A stretch of 40,026 nucleotides of DNA from Planctomicrobium piriforme (GTDB lineage: Bacteria; Planctomycetota; Planctomycetia; Planctomycetales; Planctomycetaceae), in NCBI GenBank assembly GCA_945861445.1, contig CAMAVF010000013.1, forward strand, positions 1-40,026, in the 5' to 3' direction. Below, one piece after another: positions 25,215-34,284 of this stretch (position 1 is the stretch's first letter; every line of letters begins with the position of its first letter). The notes below the pieces were generated by a model. The model did not search any database and was not told the DNA's origin. It saw only the letters and a list, made by a program, of their open reading frames with translations. The position numbers and the translations under genes are program-made.

Positions 25215-25348
25215 GCATTGTCAGCAGCGTTGCGCCCCACGATGACGGGCACCGCTCCCTCGGCGGCGAGAACCTGGGCCACGCCGAGGCCAATCCCCTT
25301 GGCTCCGCCAGTGACGACCACAATCTTGTTGCGTAATCCAAGGTCCAT
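25215..25348 (-). pseudogene. 5' fragment of a second SDR gene
   Basis: The first 43 or so codons of a paralogue of the SDR at 23329-24120: MDLGLRNKIVVVTGGAKGIG, then LGVAQVLAAEGAVPVIVGRN. After AADNA the frame runs into the dehydrogenase fragment. Only the cofactor-binding start remains, without an active site. Confidence 0.88.
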
Positions 25349-25530
25349 GAATGGCTTTCGTATAAAATATCGGGAGGCTCAGAGGTCCATGCGGGATTCC
25401 GCGGCATTTTCCTTGCATTTCAGCAACGAAGGAGACTATAACCTAAGTAGGTCGAGCGCTTCGATCTGTCAGATTACCTCAATCTGCCAGATTCGGCCCT
25501 GCAAAATGGTGGCTTGTCAGGTCATTTCAC

Positions 25531-25956
25531 GTGTTCGAGTCCTGCTACAACTTGCTGAGTACCGCGCAGCGCCGCTTTCTGGTGGCAGCGGCCGTGGTGG
25601 CGGTATGTCTTGTGGCAAGTCCCGAAATGGCTCAAGCCTCGTGCGGCGACTACGTCATCAGTGGGGGAGCCGAGCAGGGCGACCACTCGGAATCATCGCC
25701 GATGGCCAGCGGTCCCTCGGGATCGAATCGTGGTATTCCCATCTGTCGTGGAGCAGGCTGTCAGCAACGACGGGAAGTGCCGCCATCTGCCCCGCAGCGC
25801 GTGACTCTCGATGAACACAGCTGGGGTTGGCTCCCGACGCGATGTACCTCAGCCTCTGAATCGTGGGCTCTCTGTGCCCCCTCCGAACAACCGATGTGTG
25901 CCGTCTGTGCGGCCACTGGCGTGTTTCGACCACCGCGATTGACCGCGGACCTCTAG
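25531..25956 (+). CDS. Secreted Cys-rich small protein of unknown function
   Basis: A 141-residue protein with a signal peptide or N-terminal anchor (RRFLVAAAVVAVCLVASPEM, then AQAS) and a mature part beginning CGDYVISGG. Two Cys-containing motifs follow: PICRGAGCQQRREVPPSAP in the middle, and LCAPSEQPMCAVCAATG near the end. Pro-rich stretches suggest an extended region. I recognise the CGDYV / PCRGxxC pattern as recurrent in planctomycetes, but no function is known. The start is the GTG at 25531; upstream sequence gives no clear ribosome-binding site, and the CTG/TTG codons nearby are alternatives. Cysteine pairing in the periplasm is likely. Confidence 0.62.
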   Translation: MFESCYNLLSTAQRRFLVAAAVVAVCLVASPEMAQASCGDYVISGGAEQGDHSESSPMASGPSGSNRGIPICRGAGCQQRREVPPSAPQRVTLDEHSWGWLPTRCTSASESWALCAPSEQPMCAVCAATGVFRPPRLTADL

Positions 25957-26383
25957 GGTCCGTTAGGACAGTTGCGCGCAGCTAAAGGTGTCATTCGAGG
26001 CGATATCGTCGTCAAATGTGCGCTCCATGCGAGTCGCGTGGCATAACAGCCTGTTGAAAAAGGTGTCTGGAACTCTCCGAACGTCGAAAAAACGCTCGAT
26101 TCCGTGTGGTTGGCAAAGTTCCAGACACCTTTTTCAACAGGCTGCTAAGCCCCCTGGTTCTTCAGGATAGCTGACACGACCAAAAGCTTCAGTGCCGACG
26201 CTGGCAGCGCAGGCCACGGAATCCGAAGGCTTGCGCGGCGAGTTTCGCCTGACATCGCTGGGGAATGGCCTCCACGGAGAGGCTTGGCTTCTAATAAGTG
26301 TCTGTGTTTTCTCGTGTTTTTAAAGCAGAGTTGTCTCGCTTATTCATTCCTTAAAAGAATTCCTGCTTTCCAAGGGTTTGATC
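25957..26383. other. Gap with MITE-like copy B; no other gene
   Basis: 427 bp that hold MITE-like copy B at 26046-26145. 26150-26383 has no recognisable coding content. AAGGG at about 26367-26371 precedes the DUF1559 start. Confidence 0.4.
26046..26145. mobile_element. MITE-like element, copy B
   Basis: Terminal inverted repeats 26048-26074 and 26117-26143 (27 bp, perfect) around the exact reverse complement of the copy A core. TA dinucleotides flank it (26044-26045 and 26146-26147). From terminal repeat to terminal repeat all 96 bases match copy A in reverse orientation, so the two are recent relatives. Confidence 0.85.
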
Positions 26384-27373
<990 letters not shown>

Positions 27374-27438
27374 CCGGGCAGTTGGCACCACTTGAACCCA
27401 GCCCATGATTCCATTCGAGTTCCTTGAAGGCCTGTCTG

Positions 27439-27825
27439 ATGTCCATGAGTCTGATTACAAGCTCGCCTCGCGGGCTGCTGATTGCCGCGGTGATGTGTTG
27501 CGCGATCGTCGGTTGCCAGCCATCCGCCAGCAACTTGTCAGTGAACGAACCTCTGGCCCGTGAGGCCTGCGAAAGGTTTCTGACAGCGTGGAAAGAGGGC
27601 AAGCAACTAAAAGATCTCAAACCGAACATCATCGGCGGAGACTTCGAGTGGAGCAACGGGCTGAAACTGGTCGGTTTTGAGTTGCTCCCGAAGGTCCACA
27701 ACGACGGCGCGAATTTGCATATCCCCGTCCGCCTGACCGTTCAGAACGCGAAGGGTCGCGAGTCCAAATCAGAAGTCATGTACACGGTCAGCACTTCGCC
27801 GTCAGTGACTGTTTTCCGTGAATAG
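27439..27825 (+). CDS. Small lipoprotein of unknown function
   Basis: A 128-residue predicted lipoprotein with signal LLIAAVMCCAIVGC (lipobox cysteine C26) and a compact mature domain of about 100 residues (AREACERFLTAWKEGKQLKD, then GFELLPKVHNDGANLHIPVR, ending YTVSTSPSVTVFRE). The mixed helix and strand pattern resembles small NTF2-like or cystatin-like folds, but no family is recognised. The ATG at 27439 is chosen because GAAGG lies 8 bases upstream; TTG 27424 is weaker. Small lipoproteins following DUF1559 genes are common in planctomycetes, which suggests a shared envelope role. Confidence 0.78.
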   Translation: MSMSLITSSPRGLLIAAVMCCAIVGCQPSASNLSVNEPLAREACERFLTAWKEGKQLKDLKPNIIGGDFEWSNGLKLVGFELLPKVHNDGANLHIPVRLTVQNAKGRESKSEVMYTVSTSPSVTVFRE

Positions 27826-27896
27826 CTTTTCCTCAATCCGGCGTGCTGACCCATCACCACTATGCTGCACGTTGAAATCCACCGGGAACATAAAAC

Positions 27897-29351
27897 ATGC
27901 GAATCCCCGCCACATTGATTTTTGCTCTATTGCTTGCCCCGCTAGATAGCGTCCGCGGTGCCGAGCCTACAAAAGACTCTCCCCGTCCATTGCCGATCAC
28001 GCGGCCGGAGATGAAGCAACTGATCGAGGACGTGAAAGTTCGCAAACCGCGAATTCCGTTGCCCGAAATGACGGCTGAAGAACAGGAACAGCAGGGGGGC
28101 AGGCCCGGGGACAATTATGAAGGGCGATTGCGGACCCACTATCTGAAAGGGATTGACGACGGCCGAACTGGGGGCCGAGGACCCGGTGGCGGGACGACCG
28201 GAGCAGGCGGCGGTCGCGCCGGAGGCGTGCGTGGGCAACAGCCACAGGATCCCAACATGACGCTCGACAATGCCTTCAAGGTTGAGCTGTTCTGGATCGT
28301 TTCGCGAGCCAACAACTGCCAATACTGCATCGGCCATCAAGAGTCGAAACTGCTCGCAGCCGGATTGACGGAAGATCGCATTGCCGCACTCGATTCCAAC
28401 TGGTCCGAATTCAAACCAGAAGAGCAACTCGCGTTCGCATTTGCTCGTAAGTTCTCGTTCGAACCACACCTGCTATCAGACGCCGACATTGATGGCCTAC
28501 GGAAGAACTACACCGATCCGCAGATTCTGGAAATGATCCTGTCGATGGCCGGCAACAATTCGATCAATCGGTGGAAGGAAGGAGTCGGTGTTCCTCAGCG
28601 CAAAGACGAAGGGGGCTATTCCCGTCGCGAACCCTCCCCAGAGGCGACCGCCGACGCCAAGCTGCCGCGTGGCACGTACCTGACTCCTACCTCAGCGGCC
28701 TATACGAAGAAGATCAGCCTTGTCGCCCCGTTGGTGAAAGATGAAAAAACGGGCGAGGTCACTGCGGCAACAGTCAATCAACGACCGCCGCTGGAATCCC
28801 GCGTTGTCGTGGAGGAGAAGCTCGCGGCCTGCAAGCAACGCCAATCACGGCTGCCCCTTGTTGAGGAAGCCGCCGCACGCACCATTCTGGCTGATAAGTG
28901 GAAAGATACCGCACCGTTACCGAATTGGGTCCGATTGCTGGTGACCTTCCCCCGCACCGGAGTCAGCCGCATCACGACGACAATCTCCTCGGAAGAGAAG
29001 GGGGATCTGACGCCGCTCTTGAAGGCTCAACTGAGCTGGATCGTCGCCCGCCAGGACCGAGCCTGGTACACCTTGGCACTCACCCAAAAACGACTTCACG
29101 AACTGGGTCAATCGGACGATCAGATCTTCGCCCTGGATGGTAACTGGAAGGAATTCACGCCCCGCGAACAAGCGTTGTTCGTCGTTGCGAGACAACTCGG
29201 TGCATCACCGGTGGTATTGACCGACGCCGAAGTCGCCAAGGCCGTAGAACTGGCCGGCCCGCAAGACGTCGTGCAAGCCATCAGCTACACCACCAACCGC
29301 GCAGCGTTCAATCGCATCACCGAAGCAGCCGGGTTGCCGATCGAAAAATAG
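27897..29351 (+). CDS. Exported two-domain carboxymuconolactone decarboxylase/AhpD-like protein
   Basis: A 484-residue exported protein. The signal peptide is residues 1-21. Two AhpD/CMD-like helical domains follow. Domain 1 (about 75-235) has the redox motif NCQYCIGHQ with C141, C144 and H147. Domain 2 (about 330-480: LLKAQLSWIVARQDRAWYTL) has DRAWYTLALTQ at the same place and so lacks both cysteines. A Gly/Arg-rich linker (residues 90-113, GGRGPGGGTTGAGGGRAGG) interrupts domain 1. AhpD proteins use the CxxC for peroxide reduction; here only the first half could. The gene is downstream of the lipoprotein on the same strand. Confidence 0.87.
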   Translation: MRIPATLIFALLLAPLDSVRGAEPTKDSPRPLPITRPEMKQLIEDVKVRKPRIPLPEMTAEEQEQQGGRPGDNYEGRLRTHYLKGIDDGRTGGRGPGGGTTGAGGGRAGGVRGQQPQDPNMTLDNAFKVELFWIVSRANNCQYCIGHQESKLLAAGLTEDRIAALDSNWSEFKPEEQLAFAFARKFSFEPHLLSDADIDGLRKNYTDPQILEMILSMAGNNSINRWKEGVGVPQRKDEGGYSRREPSPEATADAKLPRGTYLTPTSAAYTKKISLVAPLVKDEKTGEVTAATVNQRPPLESRVVVEEKLAACKQRQSRLPLVEEAAARTILADKWKDTAPLPNWVRLLVTFPRTGVSRITTTISSEEKGDLTPLLKAQLSWIVARQDRAWYTLALTQKRLHELGQSDDQIFALDGNWKEFTPREQALFVVARQLGASPVVLTDAEVAKAVELAGPQDVVQAISYTTNRAAFNRITEAAGLPIEK

Positions 29352-29437
29352 CTGAGATGATCAGATCGCACAATGGGCTACAGCGTCTTGGTGAGCCCGG
29401 CGGCGTCAGCCCCGGGTTCCTATGCGATAATTAAGAA

Positions 29438-29609
29438 GAGTTTTTAGCCACAGAATAACACGGATGAAACACGGATAAAGGCAGTGTGATGCCGGGGCAT
29501 CCCGTGTTCTGTAAGAAGTGGTATATCGTCAGGTAGTCAATGCCTGTCGACCCTGTATGCTGTGTCTAAATCCGTGTTCCATCTGTGTGAATCCGTGGCT
29601 AAAAAACTG
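29438..29609. repeat. Long imperfect inverted repeat (CACGGAT family)
   Basis: Left arm 29438-29479 (TTTTTAGCCACAGAATAACA onward) and right arm 29568-29609 are imperfect inverted copies over about 40 bp (AGCCAC, ACACGGAT and AACACGGAT blocks conserved), around an 88-base centre. It lies between convergent genes. It is probably a dispersed intergenic element. Confidence 0.75.
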
Positions 29610-29645
29610 AATTCATTCTGCCGCAGATGTCGACTACAAACGCAA

Positions 29646-29673
29646 ACAGCCGCCCCCAAAAAGGAGCGGCTGT
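29646..29673 (-). terminator. Terminator-like hairpin after the dehydrogenase gene
   Basis: Stem ACAGCCGC (29646-29653) with GCGGCTGT (29666-29673), extended by GG/CC pairs, and a TTTGCGTTTG tail on the minus strand. The T run is interrupted, so strength is uncertain. A duplicate lies at 24952-24978. Confidence 0.55.
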
Positions 29674-29712
29674 CTGTCAGTGACCAACTGACGTTGTGAT
29701 TTGTTGTGTGAC

Positions 29713-31098
29713 TTAGGCCTTAAAAATCTTCTCGCGGCCGACCGTCACATTTTTCGTGGCATTCCGAGTATCCAGGACCAGGCTGGAATGCTGCACGATG
29801 AAGTCATAGTCATAGGCTGAGTGATCCGTCGCGATCAACACGACGTCCTGACTCGCCAGGAATTCTGGCGTCAGTGGTGTGCTATCCATGTCCGGAACAT
29901 TGTGATGACGCACCTGCGGCAGCTTGGGCACCCACGGATCGTTGTACGTCAATTGGGCACCACGTTCGCGGAGCAGATCCATCAGTTCGAATGACGGGCT
30001 TTCACGCGGGTCGTCGACATCTTTCTTGTAAGCCACACCCAGCATCAGGACCTTGCTGTTCTTGATCGGCTTGCCAATATCATTCAAGCGTTCGGCCAGC
30101 TTGTGGATCACATATTCCGGCATGTGCGTGTTGACTTCGCCGGCGAGTTCAATGAACCGCGTCGCCATGCCGTACTTGCGGGCGACCCACGTCAAGTAAT
30201 ACGGATCGATGGGAATGCAGTGTCCGCCCAGGCCGGGGCCGGGGTAGAACGCCTGGAAGCCAAACGGCTTCGTCTTCGCGGCGTCAATGACTTCCCACAC
30301 ATCAATGCCCATCTTGTCGAAGAGCATCTTCAATTCGTTGACCAGGGCGATATTCACGCACCGGTAAGTGTTTTCCAGAATCTTGCAGGCTTCGGCAACT
30401 TCCATGCTCGAAACAGGCACGACCTGCACGATGGCCGACGCATACAGTTCCTGAGCCAGCACCGAACTTTGCGGATCGTAGCCACCCACCACCTTCGGAA
30501 TACCGGCAGCGGAAAACTTGGGATTCCCCGGATCTTCGCGTTCCGGACTGAACGCCAGGAAGTAGTCTTCTCCCGCTTTCAAACCTGTCGCCGCCAGGAT
30601 CGGCAGCACAACATCGCGGGTCGTTGTCGGATACGTGGTGCTTTCCAGGACAATCAACTGTCCCTTGCGGAGCGTCGCGGCAATGTATTTCGCGGTGTTT
30701 TCGACATAGGTCAGATCGGGATCGCGGCTTTCCGACAGCGGCGTCGGCACGCAGATCAGGATCGTATCAGCATCCCGCAGTCGCCCCATATCGGCGGTCG
30801 CTTCGAACTGCTGCAAGTCGTTCCACTCTTGAATGGTTTCGGCTTTGATGTGCTTGATGTAGCTTTGGCCGGCCTGCAAGGCCTTGACCTTGCGTTCGTC
30901 AATGTCGTAGCCAATGGCCTGGAATCCCGACTTCACGAACGCACTGATCAGCGGCAGGCCGACATAGCCCAGGCCGACGACCCCGATTTTCGCGGTGCGA
31001 TTCCGAATTTTCTCGGACAATTGCCGAGCCAGCGGGGACAATGTAACTGGGGTTGCGGACATGGTTTCAGATGCCGGTTCGACACAAACAGTAGCCAT
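29713..31098 (-). CDS. UDP-sugar 6-dehydrogenase (WbpA/UDP-GlcNAc dehydrogenase-like)
   Basis: A 461-residue nucleotide-sugar dehydrogenase that oxidises the C6 hydroxyl of a UDP-sugar to the acid in two NAD-dependent steps. The Rossmann motif GVVGLGYVGLPL is near 39-50, followed by GYDIDERKV. The catalytic cysteine is C294 in GPGLGGHCIPIDPYYL. FSPEREDPGN and VLMLGVAYKKDVDDPRESPS belong to the UDP-binding parts. The spacing and HCIPIDP favour the WbpA (UDP-GlcNAc dehydrogenase) branch over UDP-glucose dehydrogenase, where TCFPKD is usual. The ATG at 31098 has GAGG 11 bases upstream; M13 (MSATPVTLSP) is an alternative. Product sugars go to surface polysaccharides. Its 3' end is duplicated at 24944-25214. 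Confidence 0.92.
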   Translation of the reverse strand: MATVCVEPASETMSATPVTLSPLARQLSEKIRNRTAKIGVVGLGYVGLPLISAFVKSGFQAIGYDIDERKVKALQAGQSYIKHIKAETIQEWNDLQQFEATADMGRLRDADTILICVPTPLSESRDPDLTYVENTAKYIAATLRKGQLIVLESTTYPTTTRDVVLPILAATGLKAGEDYFLAFSPEREDPGNPKFSAAGIPKVVGGYDPQSSVLAQELYASAIVQVVPVSSMEVAEACKILENTYRCVNIALVNELKMLFDKMGIDVWEVIDAAKTKPFGFQAFYPGPGLGGHCIPIDPYYLTWVARKYGMATRFIELAGEVNTHMPEYVIHKLAERLNDIGKPIKNSKVLMLGVAYKKDVDDPRESPSFELMDLLRERGAQLTYNDPWVPKLPQVRHHNVPDMDSTPLTPEFLASQDVVLIATDHSAYDYDFIVQHSSLVLDTRNATKNVTVGREKIFKA

Positions 31099-31444
31099 CG
31101 GTGACTCGACCTCACGGGGTGCAACGTGACAAATGGGACGCAGAACAGAAATTTTCCAAGCACACGGAGCAGTTCACCAATCGTTTCCGAAGGGCGCTGC
31201 GATCCCACGATCGGCAATTAACAAAATTGCTCAATTCGTGCCAGACCAATCCCCAAAAGGGCGGATCAGGAGTGCTTGTTCTGCAACATTAGGTCACGGC
31301 CGGCAGATGTCCAGAAAAATCACCACGTCTCAGGAACAAGACACGGTCAGGCAATTCGCTTGGCAAGGTTTGATGCCAGGAAAAGGAAATGTTGTGGAAC
31401 GGCATCAATGTCAGTTGCCGATCATTCCCGAATCACCGACAGAC

Positions 31445-31900
31445 CTACAATTCCGGTTCGTTGGGTTTTTCCAATTCTCGCGTTTGAATGAACAGCGCCT
31501 TCTTTTCGCCCGGCAGGGTGAAGTCAAATCCGCACGCCTTAAAAAAGTCCTCGGACGACGTGATCGCCATGACCTCCAGGATATTCAACTGCTTCGCACA
31601 ATCGACACACGCCGTCACCAGCCGCTGACCGATTCCCATCCGCCGCACTTCCGGAGCCACCGCCAGGCTGCGCAGCTCGGCCAACTTGTGAGAATAGATC
31701 TCCAACGCCGCACACCCCACGATCCGGCCTTCATAGACCGCCACATAGCAATGAGCGACCAGAATTTCCAATTCCATCGTGGTGCGCCGCAGCAGCCGGC
31801 CCTGTTGCACGAACGGCTCGATGAACTTGCTCAGTTCAGCCACATCCGACAGCGTCGCCCGGCGAACAATTGCAGCGGGAGGAATTTCCGAGTCCGTCAT
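31445..31900 (-). CDS. GNAT acetyltransferase, short ArgA-like
   Basis: A 151-residue GNAT-fold protein. IVRRATLSDVAELSKFIEPF, then VQQGRLLRRTTMELE is the N-terminal signature of short N-acetylglutamate synthase-like proteins. The acetyl-CoA-binding motif A is LRSLAVAPEVRRMGIGQRLV (R/QxxGxG/A as RRMGIG), and EVMAITSSEDFFKACGFDFT closes the fold. It may acetylate glutamate for arginine synthesis, but no arg genes are nearby. Upstream on - is the SRPBCC gene. Confidence 0.85.
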   Translation of the reverse strand: MTDSEIPPAAIVRRATLSDVAELSKFIEPFVQQGRLLRRTTMELEILVAHCYVAVYEGRIVGCAALEIYSHKLAELRSLAVAPEVRRMGIGQRLVTACVDCAKQLNILEVMAITSSEDFFKACGFDFTLPGEKKALFIQTRELEKPNEPEL

Positions 31901-31937
31901 GTTATTCCAAAGTGGGTTGAAGTCGAATTAAGAATCC

Positions 31938-32013
31938 CTAACAAAACCGGTTGTGGGAAGTTCAGAACCGCCATATTTCAAGCGGTTCTGAATTGACGCA
32001 GAGGTTTTGTTAG
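31938..32013. repeat. Nested palindrome overlapping the SRPBCC stop codon
   Basis: Outer arms CTAACAAAACC (31938-31948) and GGTTTTGTTAG (32003-32013); inner arms TTCAGAACCGC (31961-31971) and GCGGTTCTGAA (31982-31992). The outer right arm covers the TAA stop (32010-32012). It lies between the SRPBCC and GNAT genes. Confidence 0.8.
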
Positions 32014-32501
32014 CGTTTATTAGGTCGAAAATGCTGTTCGAGCACCTGTCGGCGAAAGGTAAAAATCCGCTCCAGGTCCCGGCGCACCAGCAGGGCATGC
32101 ACCAGTCGTCCGCCGGGAGCCTGGTACTCCACGCGGTCCCGGACGAGCGTTCCGCCTTCGTGTTCCTCAAATGTATGCTCGTGGACCCAGAAGTGGTAGG
32201 GGCCTTTCAATTGCCGATCCACAAATCGGACTGGCGGCTCCCAGGCCGAGATCTCCGTTTGCCAGCGAATGGGGACGTAGTGCAGCCGTAGCTTGTAATC
32301 AATCAGTTGTCCGGGATGCATGTCGATCGGCCGGGGCGTCAGGACTTCAAAATGCAACCACGGCGGCGTGATGGCCTCCAGATTGGCTGCATCACCAAAG
32401 AACGGGAACACCACGTCACGGGAGACAGGAAACCATTGATCGGTCGCTAGCAAATAAGCCCCGGGACGGGATGGATGTCGAGTGATCTGAATTTCGGACA
32501 T
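32010..32501 (-). CDS. SRPBCC (START-like) family protein
   Basis: A 163-residue helix-grip protein of the SRPBCC superfamily that binds hydrophobic ligands or acts as a cyclase. WFPVSRDVVFPFFGDAANLE, AITPPWLHFEVLTPRPIDMH, PGQLIDYKLRLHYVPIRWQT and FVDRQLKGPYHFWVHEHTFE are typical of the group seen beside NAD-dependent epimerases. The start at 32501 (MSEIQITRHPSR) is fixed by AAAAGGAG five to six bases upstream. The open frame extends to 32567, but those 22 residues have no ribosome-binding site. The ligand is unknown. Confidence 0.87.
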   Translation of the reverse strand: MSEIQITRHPSRPGAYLLATDQWFPVSRDVVFPFFGDAANLEAITPPWLHFEVLTPRPIDMHPGQLIDYKLRLHYVPIRWQTEISAWEPPVRFVDRQLKGPYHFWVHEHTFEEHEGGTLVRDRVEYQAPGGRLVHALLVRRDLERIFTFRRQVLEQHFRPNKR

Positions 32502-32964
32502 GACAGCTCCTTTTCGATTCAACCGAATGTGTCCAGTGCGCTTAACCGCAACGCAGGTGTCGCCCACAACCTTATGGCAAATGCCTAAATGGCAGTCACC
32601 CCATGACCGCTGGCGTTCTTCCGGATTCGTGTGAATCGGCCCCGGAATCCGGGCGCGGAGAATCTTGTTCTCTTCCTTTAGGAATTCGACATACTTGGCC
32701 AGTTCGCTGTCGGTCCCGGAGGCAATCAGGGCCAGCAGGGGGTGAAAAATCTTGCTCGCTGGTGTATCTTCCTAAGATCGTATGCTGCAACAGATTGCAC
32801 ATTCGTTGTACCCCGCTTGCTTGTGTTTTCATCCCGTCACGCAGGACGAGCTTTGTTCGAGACTTTCAACAGAACCGTTGAAGTTTGAGAGTTTCTGAAA
32901 ATGTAAAGATTCACCGACGAATCCGGGGATTCACCGTTAAATGCAAGATGAGCGCGAAGAAACG
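32502..32964. other. Divergent gap with a transposase relic
   Basis: Apart from the relic at about 32595-32765 there is no recognisable gene. Both the SRPBCC gene (on -) and the beta-helix gene (on +) start here. Confidence 0.4.
32595..32765 (-). pseudogene. Relic of an integrase-core transposase N-terminus
   Basis: A minus-strand frame reads KIFHPLLALIASGTDSELAK, YVEFLKEENKILRARIPGPI, HTNPEERQRSWGD. The motif SELAKYVEFLKEENKILRAR is characteristic of the N-terminal part of planctomycete integrase-core (IS3/IS481-like) transposases. No DDE catalytic part follows, no start codon is in place, and after the NPEER motif the reading no longer resembles the family. It is an old fragment. Confidence 0.65.
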
Positions 32965-34284
32965 ATGAAAAACCGTTATCGAATCCGTCCTTTGCTGCTG
33001 CTCCTGTCACTGGTCTCAATTCTGGCCGTCACCTTGAATGCCGAAGCCGCCGAAACGGCGATGCCTGTGGAAGTGTCTGTCGCCAGTTACAAGTCGATTC
33101 AGGCGGCTGTCGATGCAAATCCAGGCAAGATGATCTATGTGCCATCGGGCGATTATCAAATCACGGAGAAAATCCGACTGCATCGAGATCGAACTGGCTT
33201 ATTCGGCCCCGGTCGCCTCATTCAGCAGAATGCCGAGCAGCCGATCTTGGAGATTTTGAAGGCAGCCGGTGTCGAAGTACGCGGTCTGACTTTGACTCGT
33301 CTTGATGGGAAGTTGGAAACGTCCACCGAGGGCATCCTGGCGCTCAACTGCGAGGATTTGGTCATCGAAAACATCCGGGTATTCAACAACCGCACCCGTT
33401 CTGCCGCGATTTCCCTGCGAGATTGTCGCGGATCGCGCATCACCCGCTGCCTCGTCCGCAACTATATGCGTGTCGCCGTAAACGACCGCACTGCGGACGC
33501 AAACTGGGGCTATGCGTTCAACTGCACCGACGGAACGGGCATCGGAGTGAACCATTCCACGGGTACACTGATCGAAAGCAATCGTGTGATCGAGGAGAAC
33601 CTGCGTCCCACTCGGGAGATCAAGAAACAACACAAGCTGGGCGATTGGGTGAAGAAAAATCCGATGAAAGGGCTGCTGATGAACCAGCAGCTCTGGGACG
33701 CGGCCTCTACCGACAATTGGCAGCAGGGTTCGGCGATTGTCGTCACCGCCCCGGAGGCAAGTGATCTGACTCGCATTCTAGGAAACCACATCGAGAACGC
33801 CGCTCAGGGCATTGATCTGCACTGCGATCACGTGATCGTTGCGAACAACATTGTCGTGAATTCGTTCATGGGAATGAAAGCCATGCACGGGTCACGAAAT
33901 GTCCTGATCACCGGAAATCAGTTTGTCAAAAACAGTCTGTGGGCGATTGGCCTGATGCCCGGTGTCGCCTCCCGAACTGAAAACACAGATGGTGGCTCGA
34001 TCATTGCCAACAACATCATCTCCGACTTCGGTCATGGCGACGCGAACTGGATTTGGGGAAACGAGCGATTTCCCATTCGCTTTGACCACGGCCAAGAACC
34101 CGACGATCCGCCGCTGTCCGACGTCATCATTCAGGGCAATCTCCTGCACAACGTGGGAGCGCCGCGTTATCGGTACGCAGTCCGCATTGAAGGCGAACCC
34201 AATGCCCCGCGCGGCCTGCATTTTTCCGGCAATGTATTCCCGGCGGGTACCGGCGGTGTGTCGAACGCAGAACTGAAGCCCTAG
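32965..34284 (+). CDS. Secreted right-handed parallel beta-helix protein
   Basis: A 439-residue exported protein. The signal peptide is residues 1-28 (RPLLLLLSLVSILAVTLNAE). YKSIQAAVDANPGKMIYVPS and GDYQITEKIRL are the start of a pectate-lyase-like beta-helix; repeating NxI/V turns follow (EDLVIENIRVFNNRTRSAAI, GSRITRCLVRN, TLIESNRVI, VIVANNIVVNS, NVLITGNQFVKNS, VIIQGNLLHNVG). Such proteins bind or cleave polysaccharides. No catalytic set for a known lyase family was identified. The start at ATG 32965 places the signal peptide at the N-terminus; an earlier ATG at 32941 would add MQDEREET. It stands alone. Confidence 0.85.
   Translation: MKNRYRIRPLLLLLSLVSILAVTLNAEAAETAMPVEVSVASYKSIQAAVDANPGKMIYVPSGDYQITEKIRLHRDRTGLFGPGRLIQQNAEQPILEILKAAGVEVRGLTLTRLDGKLETSTEGILALNCEDLVIENIRVFNNRTRSAAISLRDCRGSRITRCLVRNYMRVAVNDRTADANWGYAFNCTDGTGIGVNHSTGTLIESNRVIEENLRPTREIKKQHKLGDWVKKNPMKGLLMNQQLWDAASTDNWQQGSAIVVTAPEASDLTRILGNHIENAAQGIDLHCDHVIVANNIVVNSFMGMKAMHGSRNVLITGNQFVKNSLWAIGLMPGVASRTENTDGGSIIANNIISDFGHGDANWIWGNERFPIRFDHGQEPDDPPLSDVIIQGNLLHNVGAPRYRYAVRIEGEPNAPRGLHFSGNVFPAGTGGVSNAELKP

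Larger units (their letters stand above)
29352..29712. other. Convergent intergenic region
   Basis: Holds the long inverted repeat 29438-29609 and the dehydrogenase terminator; nothing coding is seen. Confidence 0.45.

Noticed and set aside
25018-25407. 129-codon gene on -
   Set aside because: Chimera of two gene fragments; neither functional domain is complete.
30103-31104. 333-codon open frame on + opposite the dehydrogenase
   Set aside because: Antisense shadow of a gene with an intact active site.
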